Shown here one piece after another: positions 14,424 to 21,487 of a stretch of DNA of 21,487 nucleotides. The DNA lies in assembly GCA_900756945.1 (NCBI GenBank), contig CAAELZ010000068.1:1-21487 (forward strand), written 5' to 3'. The position numbers and the translations under genes were made by a program. Numbering within the stretch: position 1 is the stretch's first letter; each line of letters begins with the position of its first letter. The notes beneath the pieces are model-generated. The model searched no databases. It was not told the DNA's origin and was given only the letters and a program-made list of their open reading frames with translations. This DNA comes from an uncultured Collinsella sp. GTDB lineage: Bacteria; Actinomycetota; Coriobacteriia; Coriobacteriales; Coriobacteriaceae.

Positions 14424-15554
14424 ATGCCCAACAAACCCGTGAAGATCATCATGCTTACCGGATACCTCGGTGCCGGCAAGACCACACTGCTCAACCACAT
14501 CCTCGCTAACGACGGCGGCATCCGCGCCGCCGTGATCGTCAACGATATCGGCGAGATCAACGTCGACGCCAGCCTCATCGCCGACGGCGGCCTTTCCGAG
14601 ACCGACGACCTCATCCCGCTCACCAACGGCTGCATCTGCTGCACGCTTTCGGACGACCTTGCCAACCAGCTGCAGGGCATCGCCGATTCGGGCAAGTTCG
14701 ACTACATCATCATCGAGGCCTCGGGTATCTGCGAGCCTATCCCCATCGCCTACACCATCTCAAGCTTCTGCGACGAGGCCAAGGTGGGCGGCCAGCCCAA
14801 GCTTGCACTCGACAACATCGTGGCCGTGGTCGATTGCGCCCGCATGTACGACGAGTTCAACGGCGGTCGCGACCTGCTGGCCGAGGATATCGACGAGGAC
14901 GACATCGAGAGCCTGCTCATCCAGCAGATCGAGTTCTGCTCCACGCTGATCCTCAACAAGACCGATACCGTGAGCCCTGAGCAGATCGCCGAGCTCAAGG
15001 CTATCGTGCGCAGCCTGCAGAAGGACGCCGTGATTGTCGAGGCCCAAAACGGCGAGGTCCCCATGGAGGAGCTGCTCGACACCGACCGCTTCGACTTTAT
15101 GCGCGCCTACAACTCCGCCGCCTGGATCGAGGCCATGGAGCATCCCGAGGAGCACGACGACCCCGAGGTGCTCGAGTACGACATCGAGACCTTTGTGTAC
15201 TCGCGCCGCAAGCCGTTTGACCTGCAGAAGTTCACCGATTTTGTTGAGCAGGAGTGGCCCGACGAGGTCATCCGCGTCAAGGGTCCGCTGTGGCAGACCG
15301 GCGATCCGGACATGTGCTACATGTTCGAGCAGGCCGGCCACCAAATGCGCCTGATGGAGAACGGTCTGTTCGTTGACTCCGCGCCCGAGGGCGAGAAGCA
15401 GAAGATCATCGACGAGAACCCCGAGATCATGCAGATTTGGGACGACGAGACGGGCGACCGCATGACGAGCCTGTGCATCATCGGCCGTCACATGGACAAG
15501 GATGCGCTCATCGCCTCCCTCGATGCCTGCCTGACCGACTGGCACCGCGCCTAG
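14424..15554 (+). CDS. COG0523/CobW-family metallochaperone GTPase
   Basis: A 376-residue G3E-family GTPase. It has a Walker A loop, GYLGAGKT (13-20), the metal-binding CICC (70-73) expected of COG0523, EASGICEP (98-105) and the G4 motif NKTD (178-181). A C-terminal CobW_C domain follows from about 250, with YSRRKPFDLQ and a closing GRHMDKDALI segment. Such proteins insert Zn, Co or Ni into client enzymes or manage scarce metal. The client is unknown, and I see no Zur-type box. The ATG at 14424 follows AAAGGAGG by about four bases; another ATG at 14403 precedes the ribosome site and is rejected. A TATAAG box at 14363-14368 is a weak promoter candidate. Confidence 0.9.
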   Translation: MPNKPVKIIMLTGYLGAGKTTLLNHILANDGGIRAAVIVNDIGEINVDASLIADGGLSETDDLIPLTNGCICCTLSDDLANQLQGIADSGKFDYIIIEASGICEPIPIAYTISSFCDEAKVGGQPKLALDNIVAVVDCARMYDEFNGGRDLLAEDIDEDDIESLLIQQIEFCSTLILNKTDTVSPEQIAELKAIVRSLQKDAVIVEAQNGEVPMEELLDTDRFDFMRAYNSAAWIEAMEHPEEHDDPEVLEYDIETFVYSRRKPFDLQKFTDFVEQEWPDEVIRVKGPLWQTGDPDMCYMFEQAGHQMRLMENGLFVDSAPEGEKQKIIDENPEIMQIWDDETGDRMTSLCIIGRHMDKDALIASLDACLTDWHRA

Positions 15555-15593
15555 ATTTATCCAAGCGGGCATTTTTCCGCCTACGTAACCGCC

Positions 15594-15628
15594 AAACCAC
15601 CACGAAGGTGCCCTTCGTGGTGGTTTTT
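15594..15628 (+). terminator. Rho-independent terminator after the CobW-like gene
   Basis: A perfect 15-bp stem (15594-15608 with 15612-15626) has a 3-nt loop and ends in TTTTT (15624-15628). It separates the CobW-like gene from trmL, which has its own ribosome site just downstream. Confidence 0.92.
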
Positions 15629-15649
15629 CGTTCTGAGCCAAGGAGATTC

Positions 15650-16249
15650 ATGTTCAACATTGTGCTGTATGCGCCCGAGATTCCGGCCAATACGGGCAAT
15701 ATCGGCCGCACCTGCGTGGTTACCGGCGCCCGCCTGCATCTGGTGGAGCCGCTGGGGTTTTCGCTCGACGACAAGACGGTGCGTCGCGCCGGCCTGGGCT
15801 ACTGGCAAAATTTGGACGTGACGACCTATGCCGGCTGGGAGGATTTCCTTGCGCGCAACGGCCTCTCCCCCGCCGACGAACGCCTGCATCTGCTGACCAA
15901 AAAGGCGCGCCGCACCTATGCGCAAAGTACCTACCGCGACGGTGACTTTTTGGTCTTTGGCAGCGAGAGCTCGGGGATTCCCGAGCCACTGCTTGCCGCG
16001 GCGCCCGAGCGCTGCGAGCGCATCCCCATGTTGCGCGATTGCGACTCGCTCGAAAACGCCGACGCCTGGGAGGCCCACGAGGAGTCGCTCGGGCATACCG
16101 AGGACAGCCACGAAGCCATCCTTCGACAGGATATCTGCGGCAACTTCGTCAATCCGGACGACTACCGCATCAGCGCACTCAACCTCTCCAACAGCGCCGC
16201 CATCGTCCTCTACGAGGCTCTGCGCCAAACAGGCTTTCTGGGAATGTGA
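15650..16249 (+). CDS. trmL: tRNA (cytidine/uridine(34)-2'-O)-methyltransferase TrmL
   Basis: A 199-residue SPOUT-fold enzyme that methylates the 2'-hydroxyl of the wobble base of leucine tRNAs with SAM. Motifs are NTGNIGR (14-20), LVEPLGF (31-37), RRAGLGYW (45-52), FGSESSGIPE (103-112) and ALNLSNSAAIVLYEALRQ (176-193), which build the knotted SAM site. Family members have about 155-160 residues. The extra length is an acidic insertion of about 40 residues (about 129-172) between RIPML and the knot motif. The ATG at 15650 follows AAGGAG by four bases. The TGA stop lies inside the palindrome at 16242-16276. Confidence 0.92.
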   Translation: MFNIVLYAPEIPANTGNIGRTCVVTGARLHLVEPLGFSLDDKTVRRAGLGYWQNLDVTTYAGWEDFLARNGLSPADERLHLLTKKARRTYAQSTYRDGDFLVFGSESSGIPEPLLAAAPERCERIPMLRDCDSLENADAWEAHEESLGHTEDSHEAILRQDICGNFVNPDDYRISALNLSNSAAIVLYEALRQTGFLGM

Positions 16250-16276
16250 CAAAGGGACGGTCCCTTTGTCACATTC
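16242..16276. repeat. TGTGACAAAGGGAC palindrome, 17-bp arms
   Basis: Positions 16242-16258 and 16260-16276 are exact reverse complements around one central base. The unit covers the trmL stop codon and sits between convergent genes. A close copy stands at 19971-20003. No T-run follows the stem itself, but it may still act as a two-way transcription end. Confidence 0.9.
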
Positions 16277-16278
16277 GG

Positions 16279-18759
16279 TTATAGGTAGCGGCCGGTGATG
16301 CTTGCGGGGCATGCCACGATGTCGCCCGGCGTGCCGACGCAGACGATTTGCCCGCCTGCGTCGCCACCACCTGGGCCCATGTCGATTGCGTAATCGGCGT
16401 TACGGATAAGGTCGAGGTCGTGCTCGATTACGACGACTGTGGCGCCCTTGGCAACGAGGCCGTCGAACACACTCAGCAGCACCTGAACATCGAGCGGGTG
16501 CAGGCCAATTGTGGGTTCGTCGAACACGAATACGGCATCATCCTGCACGCGGCCCATCTCGCTCGCGAGCTTAAGGCGCTGCGCCTCGCCGCCCGAAAGC
16601 GCCGGCGTGGGCTCGCCGAGCGTGAGATAACCCAAGCCCAGGTCGTGCAGGGTCTGTAAGCGCGCCTGAACTTTCTTGAGCCCCACCGTAGCGTCGAGGG
16701 CCTCGTCCACACTTATGTCCATGAGCTGCGGCAACGTAAGCAGGCTCCCGTCCTTGCCCTCGCGATGGATATGCGAGGCCGCGTCTGCATAGCGTGAGCC
16801 GCGACATGACGGGCAGACGATCTCGACATCGGGCAAAAATTGCACGTCGAGCGATATCGAACCCGTGCCATCGCACGTAGGGCAGCGCAAGGCGCCGGTG
16901 TTGTAGCTAAATGCGCCCGCCTTGTAGCCAGCTGCCTTGGCCTCGGGCGTACGGGCGAAGGCGCGACGCAGCTCGTCATGGATGTCGGCATAAGTCGCCA
17001 CCGTCGAGCGCACGTTGGCGCCGATGGGCGTAGCGTCAATCAGGTTGGCGCGTGCGATGCCCTCGGCATCGATCCAGCGCACATGGCTTGGCAGGCGCTC
17101 GCCAGTTGCCTGAGCCTTGAGCGCCGGGATGAGCGTCTCGAGCACCAACGTCGTCTTACCCGAACCCGAAACGCCCGTCACCGCGACGAGACGACCGCGC
17201 GGTATATCGACTTCGAGCGGTTTGACGGTATGGATGGCATCGGTCGCCATGCGGATATGGCCCTGGTCGAACATTTCGTCGTCAGCCACCTGCGGCCGCA
17301 AGCGCTTGGGCTCCGAGCGCAAAAACGGGGCGATGCGGCTGTCCTGCGATTGCTCGACCTCATCCACCGTACCGGCGGCGATCACATTACCGCCGCCCGC
17401 TCCGGCAACGGGGCCCATCTCGACCAGATAATCGGCTTCCGCCAATACGCGCGTGTCGTGGTCGACAACGACCACGGTGTTGCCGTCATCCACCAGATCG
17501 CGCATTACGCCTACCAAGCCGTCAACATTGGCAGGATGCAAGCCGATCGAGGGCTCGTCGAGCACATACAGCACGCCCGTCGAGCGGTTGCGCACCACGC
17601 GGGCAAGCTGCACGCGCTGGCGCTCACCCGTGGAGAGCGTAGCACCGGCGCGGTCGAGCGAGAGGTAATCGAGCCCCAGGTCGACCAGGCGACGAGCCGC
17701 GCTCAAAAACGAATCGCAGATATCCGTCGCCATGGGCTGCATCTCGGCCGGCAAGGATGCGGGCACCCCGCGCGCCCACTCAATCGCCTCACCCAGCGTC
17801 ATGGCCGCGGCCTGCGCCAGATTGATACCACGCACCTGGGGCTGGCGCGCAGCCTCGGAGAGACGCGTGCCGCCGCAGTCACGGCACGGGCCCTCGCGCA
17901 AAAAGCGAGCCACGCGCTTAAGTCCCTTATCGTCCTTAACCTTGGCGAGCGCATTCTCGACCGTATAGACGGCATTGTAATAGGTGAAGTCGAGCGGCGT
18001 GGCGCCCTCGCCTTTTTTGGGAACGTAGAGAATGTGCTTCTTAACCGCCGGACCGTGGAACACAATGTCGCGCTCGGCGGGCGTGAGCTGGTTAAACGGC
18101 ACGTCGGTGCGCACGCCCATCTCGCCGGCTACCTGCTTCATCAGATCCCACATGAGCGTACCCCAGGGAAGCACCGCGCCTTCGTTGATGGTCTTTGACT
18201 CGTCGGGCACCAGGCTCGCTTCGTCCACCTCGCGCATGACACCGGTGCCGCCGCAGGTAGGGCACGCACCGCCGCTGTTAAAGGCAAGGTCCTCGGCACT
18301 CGGCGCGTAGAACTCGCGGCCGCATGCGGGGCACGTGAGCGACAGGCCCGCAGCCACGTTAAGGCTCGGCTCCACACGCGCCCCGCAATGTGGGCACACG
18401 TGATGGGCACAGCGGCTAAAGAGCAAACGCAGACTGTTGTTGAGCTCGGTCATGGTACCAAAGGTCGAGCGCACGCCTGGCACACTGGGACGCTGATGCA
18501 ACGCGAGTGCCGCCGGTACGTGCAATACCTCGTCCACCTGGGCGTGCTCGGCCTGCGTCAGGCGACGTCGAGTATAGGTGCTGAGCGCCTCCAGGTAACG
18601 GCGCGAGCCCTCGGCATAAAGAACTCCCAGCGCCAGCGAGCTCTTGCCCGAGCCCGACACGCCGGCAATGCCCACGAGCCTCCCCAGCGGAATATCGATA
18701 TCGATGTCCTTGAGATTGTGGACACGTGCACCGCGCACCTCGATAGCCTGCGGGCTCAT
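16279..18759 (-). CDS. UvrA-like ABC ATPase (class II, without UvrB-binding domain)
   Basis: An 826-residue protein with two ABC modules of the excinuclease UvrA type. Walker A loops are GVSGSGKS (33-40) and GVSGSGKT (529-536). Signatures are LSTGE (375-379) and LSGGE (721-725), and Walker B/D-loops are DEPSIGLHP (401-409) and DEPTIGLHP (747-755). Zinc pairs stand at C122/C125, C143/C146 and C166/C169, and the DNA-contacting finger at C626/C629 with C649/C652. UvrA proper has about 940 residues, with a UvrB-binding domain between the first zinc pairs; only about 20 residues separate them here. It is thus a UvrA2/DrrC-like paralogue, perhaps for tolerance to DNA-binding drugs. An ATG at 18792 would add 11 residues and overlap the upstream gene; AAAGGTGA better suits 18759. 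Confidence 0.88.
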   Translation of the reverse strand: MSPQAIEVRGARVHNLKDIDIDIPLGRLVGIAGVSGSGKSSLALGVLYAEGSRRYLEALSTYTRRRLTQAEHAQVDEVLHVPAALALHQRPSVPGVRSTFGTMTELNNSLRLLFSRCAHHVCPHCGARVEPSLNVAAGLSLTCPACGREFYAPSAEDLAFNSGGACPTCGGTGVMREVDEASLVPDESKTINEGAVLPWGTLMWDLMKQVAGEMGVRTDVPFNQLTPAERDIVFHGPAVKKHILYVPKKGEGATPLDFTYYNAVYTVENALAKVKDDKGLKRVARFLREGPCRDCGGTRLSEAARQPQVRGINLAQAAAMTLGEAIEWARGVPASLPAEMQPMATDICDSFLSAARRLVDLGLDYLSLDRAGATLSTGERQRVQLARVVRNRSTGVLYVLDEPSIGLHPANVDGLVGVMRDLVDDGNTVVVVDHDTRVLAEADYLVEMGPVAGAGGGNVIAAGTVDEVEQSQDSRIAPFLRSEPKRLRPQVADDEMFDQGHIRMATDAIHTVKPLEVDIPRGRLVAVTGVSGSGKTTLVLETLIPALKAQATGERLPSHVRWIDAEGIARANLIDATPIGANVRSTVATYADIHDELRRAFARTPEAKAAGYKAGAFSYNTGALRCPTCDGTGSISLDVQFLPDVEIVCPSCRGSRYADAASHIHREGKDGSLLTLPQLMDISVDEALDATVGLKKVQARLQTLHDLGLGYLTLGEPTPALSGGEAQRLKLASEMGRVQDDAVFVFDEPTIGLHPLDVQVLLSVFDGLVAKGATVVVIEHDLDLIRNADYAIDMGPGGGDAGGQIVCVGTPGDIVACPASITGRYL

Positions 18760-18784
18760 CTTCTGTTCCGTCACCTTTATCACC

Positions 18785-19903
18785 CTACTCATGCCATAAA
18801 ACGCGGTCGCGGATATACTCGCCCAGCATGGGCACGGTAAACCGCACAAGGCCGTATCCGGCGGCCTCGATGACGCGCTCGCGAATCAGGCTTGCGCGAT
18901 ATTTACTCGCCCAGCTCTGGGTACGGTCGCAGCGCTCAATGATATCCGCCGTGCGCGTCGGCTTGTCCTCGTCAACCGCCATAGCCTCGATAAAGAGGCG
19001 CTGAGGGCTGCGCAGACCGTAATACAGAGGTGCGTCAACCGCTTCGTAGAACTCGGAGACGGCATCCGCATGGCCATTCTCGACATCGCGCCTTTCGATG
19101 ACCTGCGAGCCACGCCGGACAGCAGACCGCCACATGTAATAGCCCACCAGCTGAACCATATAGGGATGCCCCATGCTCTTGCGCGCCGCAAGGTCCGCCG
19201 TCTCCGCGTCAACGTAAAGACCAGCGTCTTTGACCGTCTGGATATACGAATCGCGCACTTTGGGCAAAGATATTGCCCCCAACGTACGCTGCTGGGCACG
19301 CCGCAAAAACGTCACGCTCGGCTCTTCGAGCAGATCGTCAACCATACTGGGCAAGCCGGCGAACGCCAGCGCAAGACCGCGCTGGTCGCTATCGGGCAAG
19401 CCCGTGGCATCCTGGTCTCCGAGCACCTGCTGATAGAGGACGGCAAGAGCCGCCAGTTCCTCGATAGACACCGATTGTGCCTCGTCAATCGCAAACAAGA
19501 CGCCCTTGCCCGGACCGAGCTTCTTGAGACGCTCGTTGACCAGCCCTCGCAATGTCTCGCCTTTTGCCCGCGCCGCCTCGACCGACATCCGGCCAAACGA
19601 CGGCCCAAACTCCATTGACGTCACAACGGGTTTATTCGAGCGAAGCGCGTCGGCCAAGCGGTCGCACAAACCAAGCGAAGCGGAATCGGAGACAACCGCC
19701 CATCCGCGCTCGCTGGCTAGACGTTGCAGCTCCCGCAGGAGAACCGTTTTGCCATAGCCGCGGTTTCCCGTAATGAGCATGAGCCTGCCCGGCGCTCCGG
19801 CGCCGTTGTCGAGCCCTTCCTCAAAATCTTCGATGACCGACTCGCGACCGATGAGTATCGGAGGCCGCTTACCAGCTGTGGGCTTAAAGGGATTTGGATT
19901 CAT
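18785..19903 (-). CDS. AAA+ ATP-binding protein with Orc/Cdc6-like layout
   Basis: A 372-residue ATPase I cannot name more closely. LIGRE (17-21) is the N-terminal motif seen in Orc/Cdc6 and STAND-type ATPases. Walker A is GNRGYGKT (46-53) and Walker B is VLFAIDEAQ (135-143). A C-terminal region from about 290 looks like a winged helix (RLFIEAMAVDEDKPTRTADI, then VRFTVPMLGEYIRDRV). It might bind DNA or act as a switch for a partner. The ATG at 19903 follows GAGGAGG by six bases. Three 10-bp iterons lie 36-65 bp upstream. The UvrA-like gene begins about 25 bp after its stop, or overlaps it, so the two are probably co-transcribed. Confidence 0.85.
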   Translation of the reverse strand: MNPNPFKPTAGKRPPILIGRESVIEDFEEGLDNGAGAPGRLMLITGNRGYGKTVLLRELQRLASERGWAVVSDSASLGLCDRLADALRSNKPVVTSMEFGPSFGRMSVEAARAKGETLRGLVNERLKKLGPGKGVLFAIDEAQSVSIEELAALAVLYQQVLGDQDATGLPDSDQRGLALAFAGLPSMVDDLLEEPSVTFLRRAQQRTLGAISLPKVRDSYIQTVKDAGLYVDAETADLAARKSMGHPYMVQLVGYYMWRSAVRRGSQVIERRDVENGHADAVSEFYEAVDAPLYYGLRSPQRLFIEAMAVDEDKPTRTADIIERCDRTQSWASKYRASLIRERVIEAAGYGLVRFTVPMLGEYIRDRVLWHE

Positions 19904-19938
19904 ATCGGCCTCCTCGGATTGGCAAACCCTGGTAACAG

Positions 19939-19968
19939 TTATACCAACTTATACCGAGTTATACCAAT
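19939..19968 (-). promoter_or_regulatory. Three 10-bp iterons, TTATACC-N3
   Basis: TTATACCAAC, TTATACCGAG and TTATACCAAT follow one another at 19939, 19949 and 19959. The period is about one turn of the helix, so a bound protein would sit on one face. On minus each unit gives GGTATAA, and the one nearest the gene supplies a TATAAC -10 box with TTGGTA 18 bases upstream. The array would control the AAA+ ATPase gene, and it overlaps the stop codon of the TetM-like gene. Confidence 0.7.
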
Positions 19969-21487
19969 AGCATGTGACAAAGGAACTGCCCCTTTGTCAC
20001 ATGTGGCCGAAAAACTCGGCGTCTGCTGCTCGCCAGGGGCGGAAGGTGGCGGGATCGACCTTTACGTGCGCCGCAAGCGGGTGCGTCGTACCATTTGACC
20101 GTGTAGCCGGCGCCGTGGGCGCAAAAGACCGAGTCGGGCGTGTTGGGCAGATCGGCCTCGGGCTCGTAGGCGGCAGCCTCGATTACGCGCTCGCCATCAT
20201 GGCAAGCCGCATAACCGGCGAACTCCAGGTACAGATGCCCGCGACCGCTCGTGTAGGCAGCCACCTCCAGCGCATAATCTTGCACCTCGGATGCCGGAAC
20301 GCGACCCACAAGCTTCGCCCGGTCTCCCGCCATCGTCGGCGGCTCGTACTCGGCACTCATGCGCGTGGCATCCGAGAGCGCCCGGCCCACGCACTCCCCC
20401 GGCACCTCGAGCTCAAAGCGATACCACGGCTCCAACAACACCGCCGCGCCGGCCTCGCGCGCCTGCATCAAACCCTGGCGAATCGCGCGGTACGTGGCCT
20501 GGCGAAAATCGCCGCCCTCGGTGTGTTTGGCATGCGCGCGGCCGCCCGCGAGCGTAATGCGCACATCGGTGATGGGCGAGCCCGTCAGCACGCCCAGGTG
20601 GTCGCGCTCCATAGCGTTGGTGAGTGCCAAACGCTGCCAGTTAAGATCGAGCTCGTCGGCCGAGGTCACGGTGCCAAACTGCACACCCGAACCCGCCGGC
20701 AACGGCTCCAGGCGCAGATGCACCTCGGCATAGTGGCGCAGCGGCTCAAAGTGGCCCACGCCCTCGACCGGCCGCGAAATAGTCTCCTTATAGAGAATGC
20801 CGCCGGGCTCAAACTCAATCGAAAGGTCAAAGCGATCGGCCAACACCCGCTGCACGACCTCGAGTTGCACGGCGCCCATCAACTGCAAGTGAATCTGCTC
20901 AAGATGCGTATTCCAGCTTACGCCGAGCATGGGGTCTTCGTCCGTCAGCTCAGCCAGCGCTTTAAACACCGCATGGACATCATGTTCGCCCGGGAGCACC
21001 GTATAGGTGAGGACCGGCGCAATGACGGGCGCATCGCACCCGGGCTCCGCACCCAAGGCATCCCCCGGGCGAACGTGCGCAAGACCCGTCACGGCACAAA
21101 TACCGCCAGCGGCAACTTCCTGGGCAAGCTCGTACTTCTCTCCGTTATAGATGCGCACCTGATCGACCTTTTGCTCCCATGCCTCGGCGCCGGAACGCCC
21201 GTCAATCATCTGTTTGGCATGCAGTGTGCCGCCGGTCACTTTAACCCAAGCCAAGCGCTCGCCACGAACACCGCGGCTGACACGATAGACACGCGCGGCG
21301 AACTCCGGCGGCCACGCCTGCTCACGCATCAGCGTGCACATACCATCCAGCAGCTCGCCCACGCCCTGATCCTTGAGCGCCGAGCCGGCAAAGCAGGGAA
21401 AGAGCCTGCGCTCGGCAACCATGCGCGAAAGCGTTGCGACGGAAAGCTCACCCGTCTCAAGAAACTCCTCGAGGGCTGCCTCGTCCA
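19959..21487 (-). CDS. TetM-like translational GTPase (5' end beyond window)
   Basis: The window holds about 508 C-terminal residues; the frame stays open to the edge, so the N-terminal GTPase domain lies outside. The visible part follows EF-G/TetM order. It runs from the end of the G domain (RRLFPCFAGSALKDQGV) through domains II and III (HLEQIHLQLMGAVQLEVV) and domain IV (LLEPWYRFELEVPGE) to domain V (YTSGRGHLYLEFAGY). The domain IV loop reads GRAHAKHTEGGDFRQA, where Tet(M)/Tet(O) have a YSPVS loop. This sequence type is common in clostridial and coriobacterial relatives not shown to give tetracycline resistance, so resistance is not claimed. After GAGYTVKW the protein has an unusual tail of about 40 residues encoded across the palindrome at 19971-20003; the stop is in the iteron array. 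Confidence 0.85.
   Translation of the reverse strand, partial: DEAALEEFLETGELSVATLSRMVAERRLFPCFAGSALKDQGVGELLDGMCTLMREQAWPPEFAARVYRVSRGVRGERLAWVKVTGGTLHAKQMIDGRSGAEAWEQKVDQVRIYNGEKYELAQEVAAGGICAVTGLAHVRPGDALGAEPGCDAPVIAPVLTYTVLPGEHDVHAVFKALAELTDEDPMLGVSWNTHLEQIHLQLMGAVQLEVVQRVLADRFDLSIEFEPGGILYKETISRPVEGVGHFEPLRHYAEVHLRLEPLPAGSGVQFGTVTSADELDLNWQRLALTNAMERDHLGVLTGSPITDVRITLAGGRAHAKHTEGGDFRQATYRAIRQGLMQAREAGAAVLLEPWYRFELEVPGECVGRALSDATRMSAEYEPPTMAGDRAKLVGRVPASEVQDYALEVAAYTSGRGHLYLEFAGYAACHDGERVIEAAAYEPEADLPNTPDSVFCAHGAGYTVKWYDAPACGARKGRSRHLPPLASSRRRVFRPHVTKGQFLCHMLLV
19971..20003. repeat. Second TGTGACAAAGG palindrome, 13-bp arms
   Basis: CATGTGACAAAGG (19971-19983) and CCTTTGTCACATG (19991-20003) are perfect inverted arms around a 7-nt loop. 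Over the 29-bp core it matches 16244-16272 except at a few central bases. It lies within the 3' end of the TetM-like reading frame. Confidence 0.88.

Noticed and set aside
13111..15641. Long minus-strand open frames opposite the flavoprotein and CobW-like genes
   Set aside because: The plus-strand genes have ribosome sites and complete motifs; the opposite frames have neither.
16242..16276. Ordinary intrinsic terminator after trmL
   Set aside because: No T-run follows the stem, and the same unit occurs inside a coding frame at 19971-20003, so it is better called a repeat.
16840..18198. A 452-codon plus-strand open frame opposite the UvrA-like gene
   Set aside because: It is antisense to clear ABC motifs and shows no domain of its own; high G+C keeps it open.
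19959..21487. Tetracycline resistance gene
   Set aside because: The fold is TetM-like, but the domain IV loop is not the Tet(M)/Tet(O) type and the GTPase domain is outside the window. Family membership alone does not show resistance.

Overview
The window looks like chromosomal DNA of a high-G+C gut actinobacterium of the class Coriobacteriia, most likely Collinsella or a close relative. This is an inference from protein style, codon use and the families of short intergenic palindromes; no rRNA or tRNA is present to confirm it.

Layout. (1) 1-1558: a very G+C-rich IS30-family insertion sequence, with a short repeat-bearing flank to its left. It abuts the broken 3' end of a UraA-type permease gene (to 2032, minus). 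The rest of the permease is not on the other side of the element, so an insertion plus a deletion or rearrangement is likely. (2) 2155-5259, minus: a HAD-IIB phosphatase, a LysR-type regulator and a short MetE-like (YxjG/YxjH type) methyltransferase, with LysR-type dyads ahead of the methyltransferase. (3) 5300-7461, plus: a large cruciform repeat, then a TPP riboswitch with terminator that controls thiM, a thiamine-binding MTH1187/YkoF-type protein and thiE. This is a thiamine salvage operon. (4) 7504-8554: three tandem hairpin repeats, then a patatin-like phospholipase on minus. (5) 8874-13248, plus: two adjacent, related cyclic-di-GMP genes. One is GGDEF-PAS-degenerate GGDEF-degenerate GGDEF-EAL; the other is GGDEF-PAS-degenerate GGDEF, with a nine-C tract in a linker. 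(6) 13360-16249, plus: an iron-sulfur-flavoprotein-like reductase, an ArsC/Spx-fold protein lacking its catalytic cysteine, a COG0523/CobW metallochaperone GTPase, a strong terminator, and TrmL with an unusual insertion. (7) 16279-21487, minus: a TetM-like translational GTPase (cut by the window end), an AAA+ ATPase preceded by three 10-bp iterons, and a short UvrA-like ABC ATPase.

How the parts work together. The thiamine operon is the clearest unit: the riboswitch senses TPP, ThiM phosphorylates the thiazole, ThiE joins it to HMP-PP, and the small protein probably binds thiamine or a related ligand. HAD, LysR and the methyltransferase are closely spaced, and the methyltransferase has its own candidate promoter and operator. 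The two GGDEF genes probably act on the same second messenger. The ATPase and UvrA-like genes nearly overlap and are probably co-transcribed; the TetM-like gene just upstream may belong with them.

I see no CRISPR array, prophage or obvious new defence system. The most unusual material is non-coding: four kinds of palindromic repeat at gene borders, the 38-bp palindrome at the IS end, and the iterons before the ATPase. On the protein side, the linked c-di-GMP paralogues stand out.
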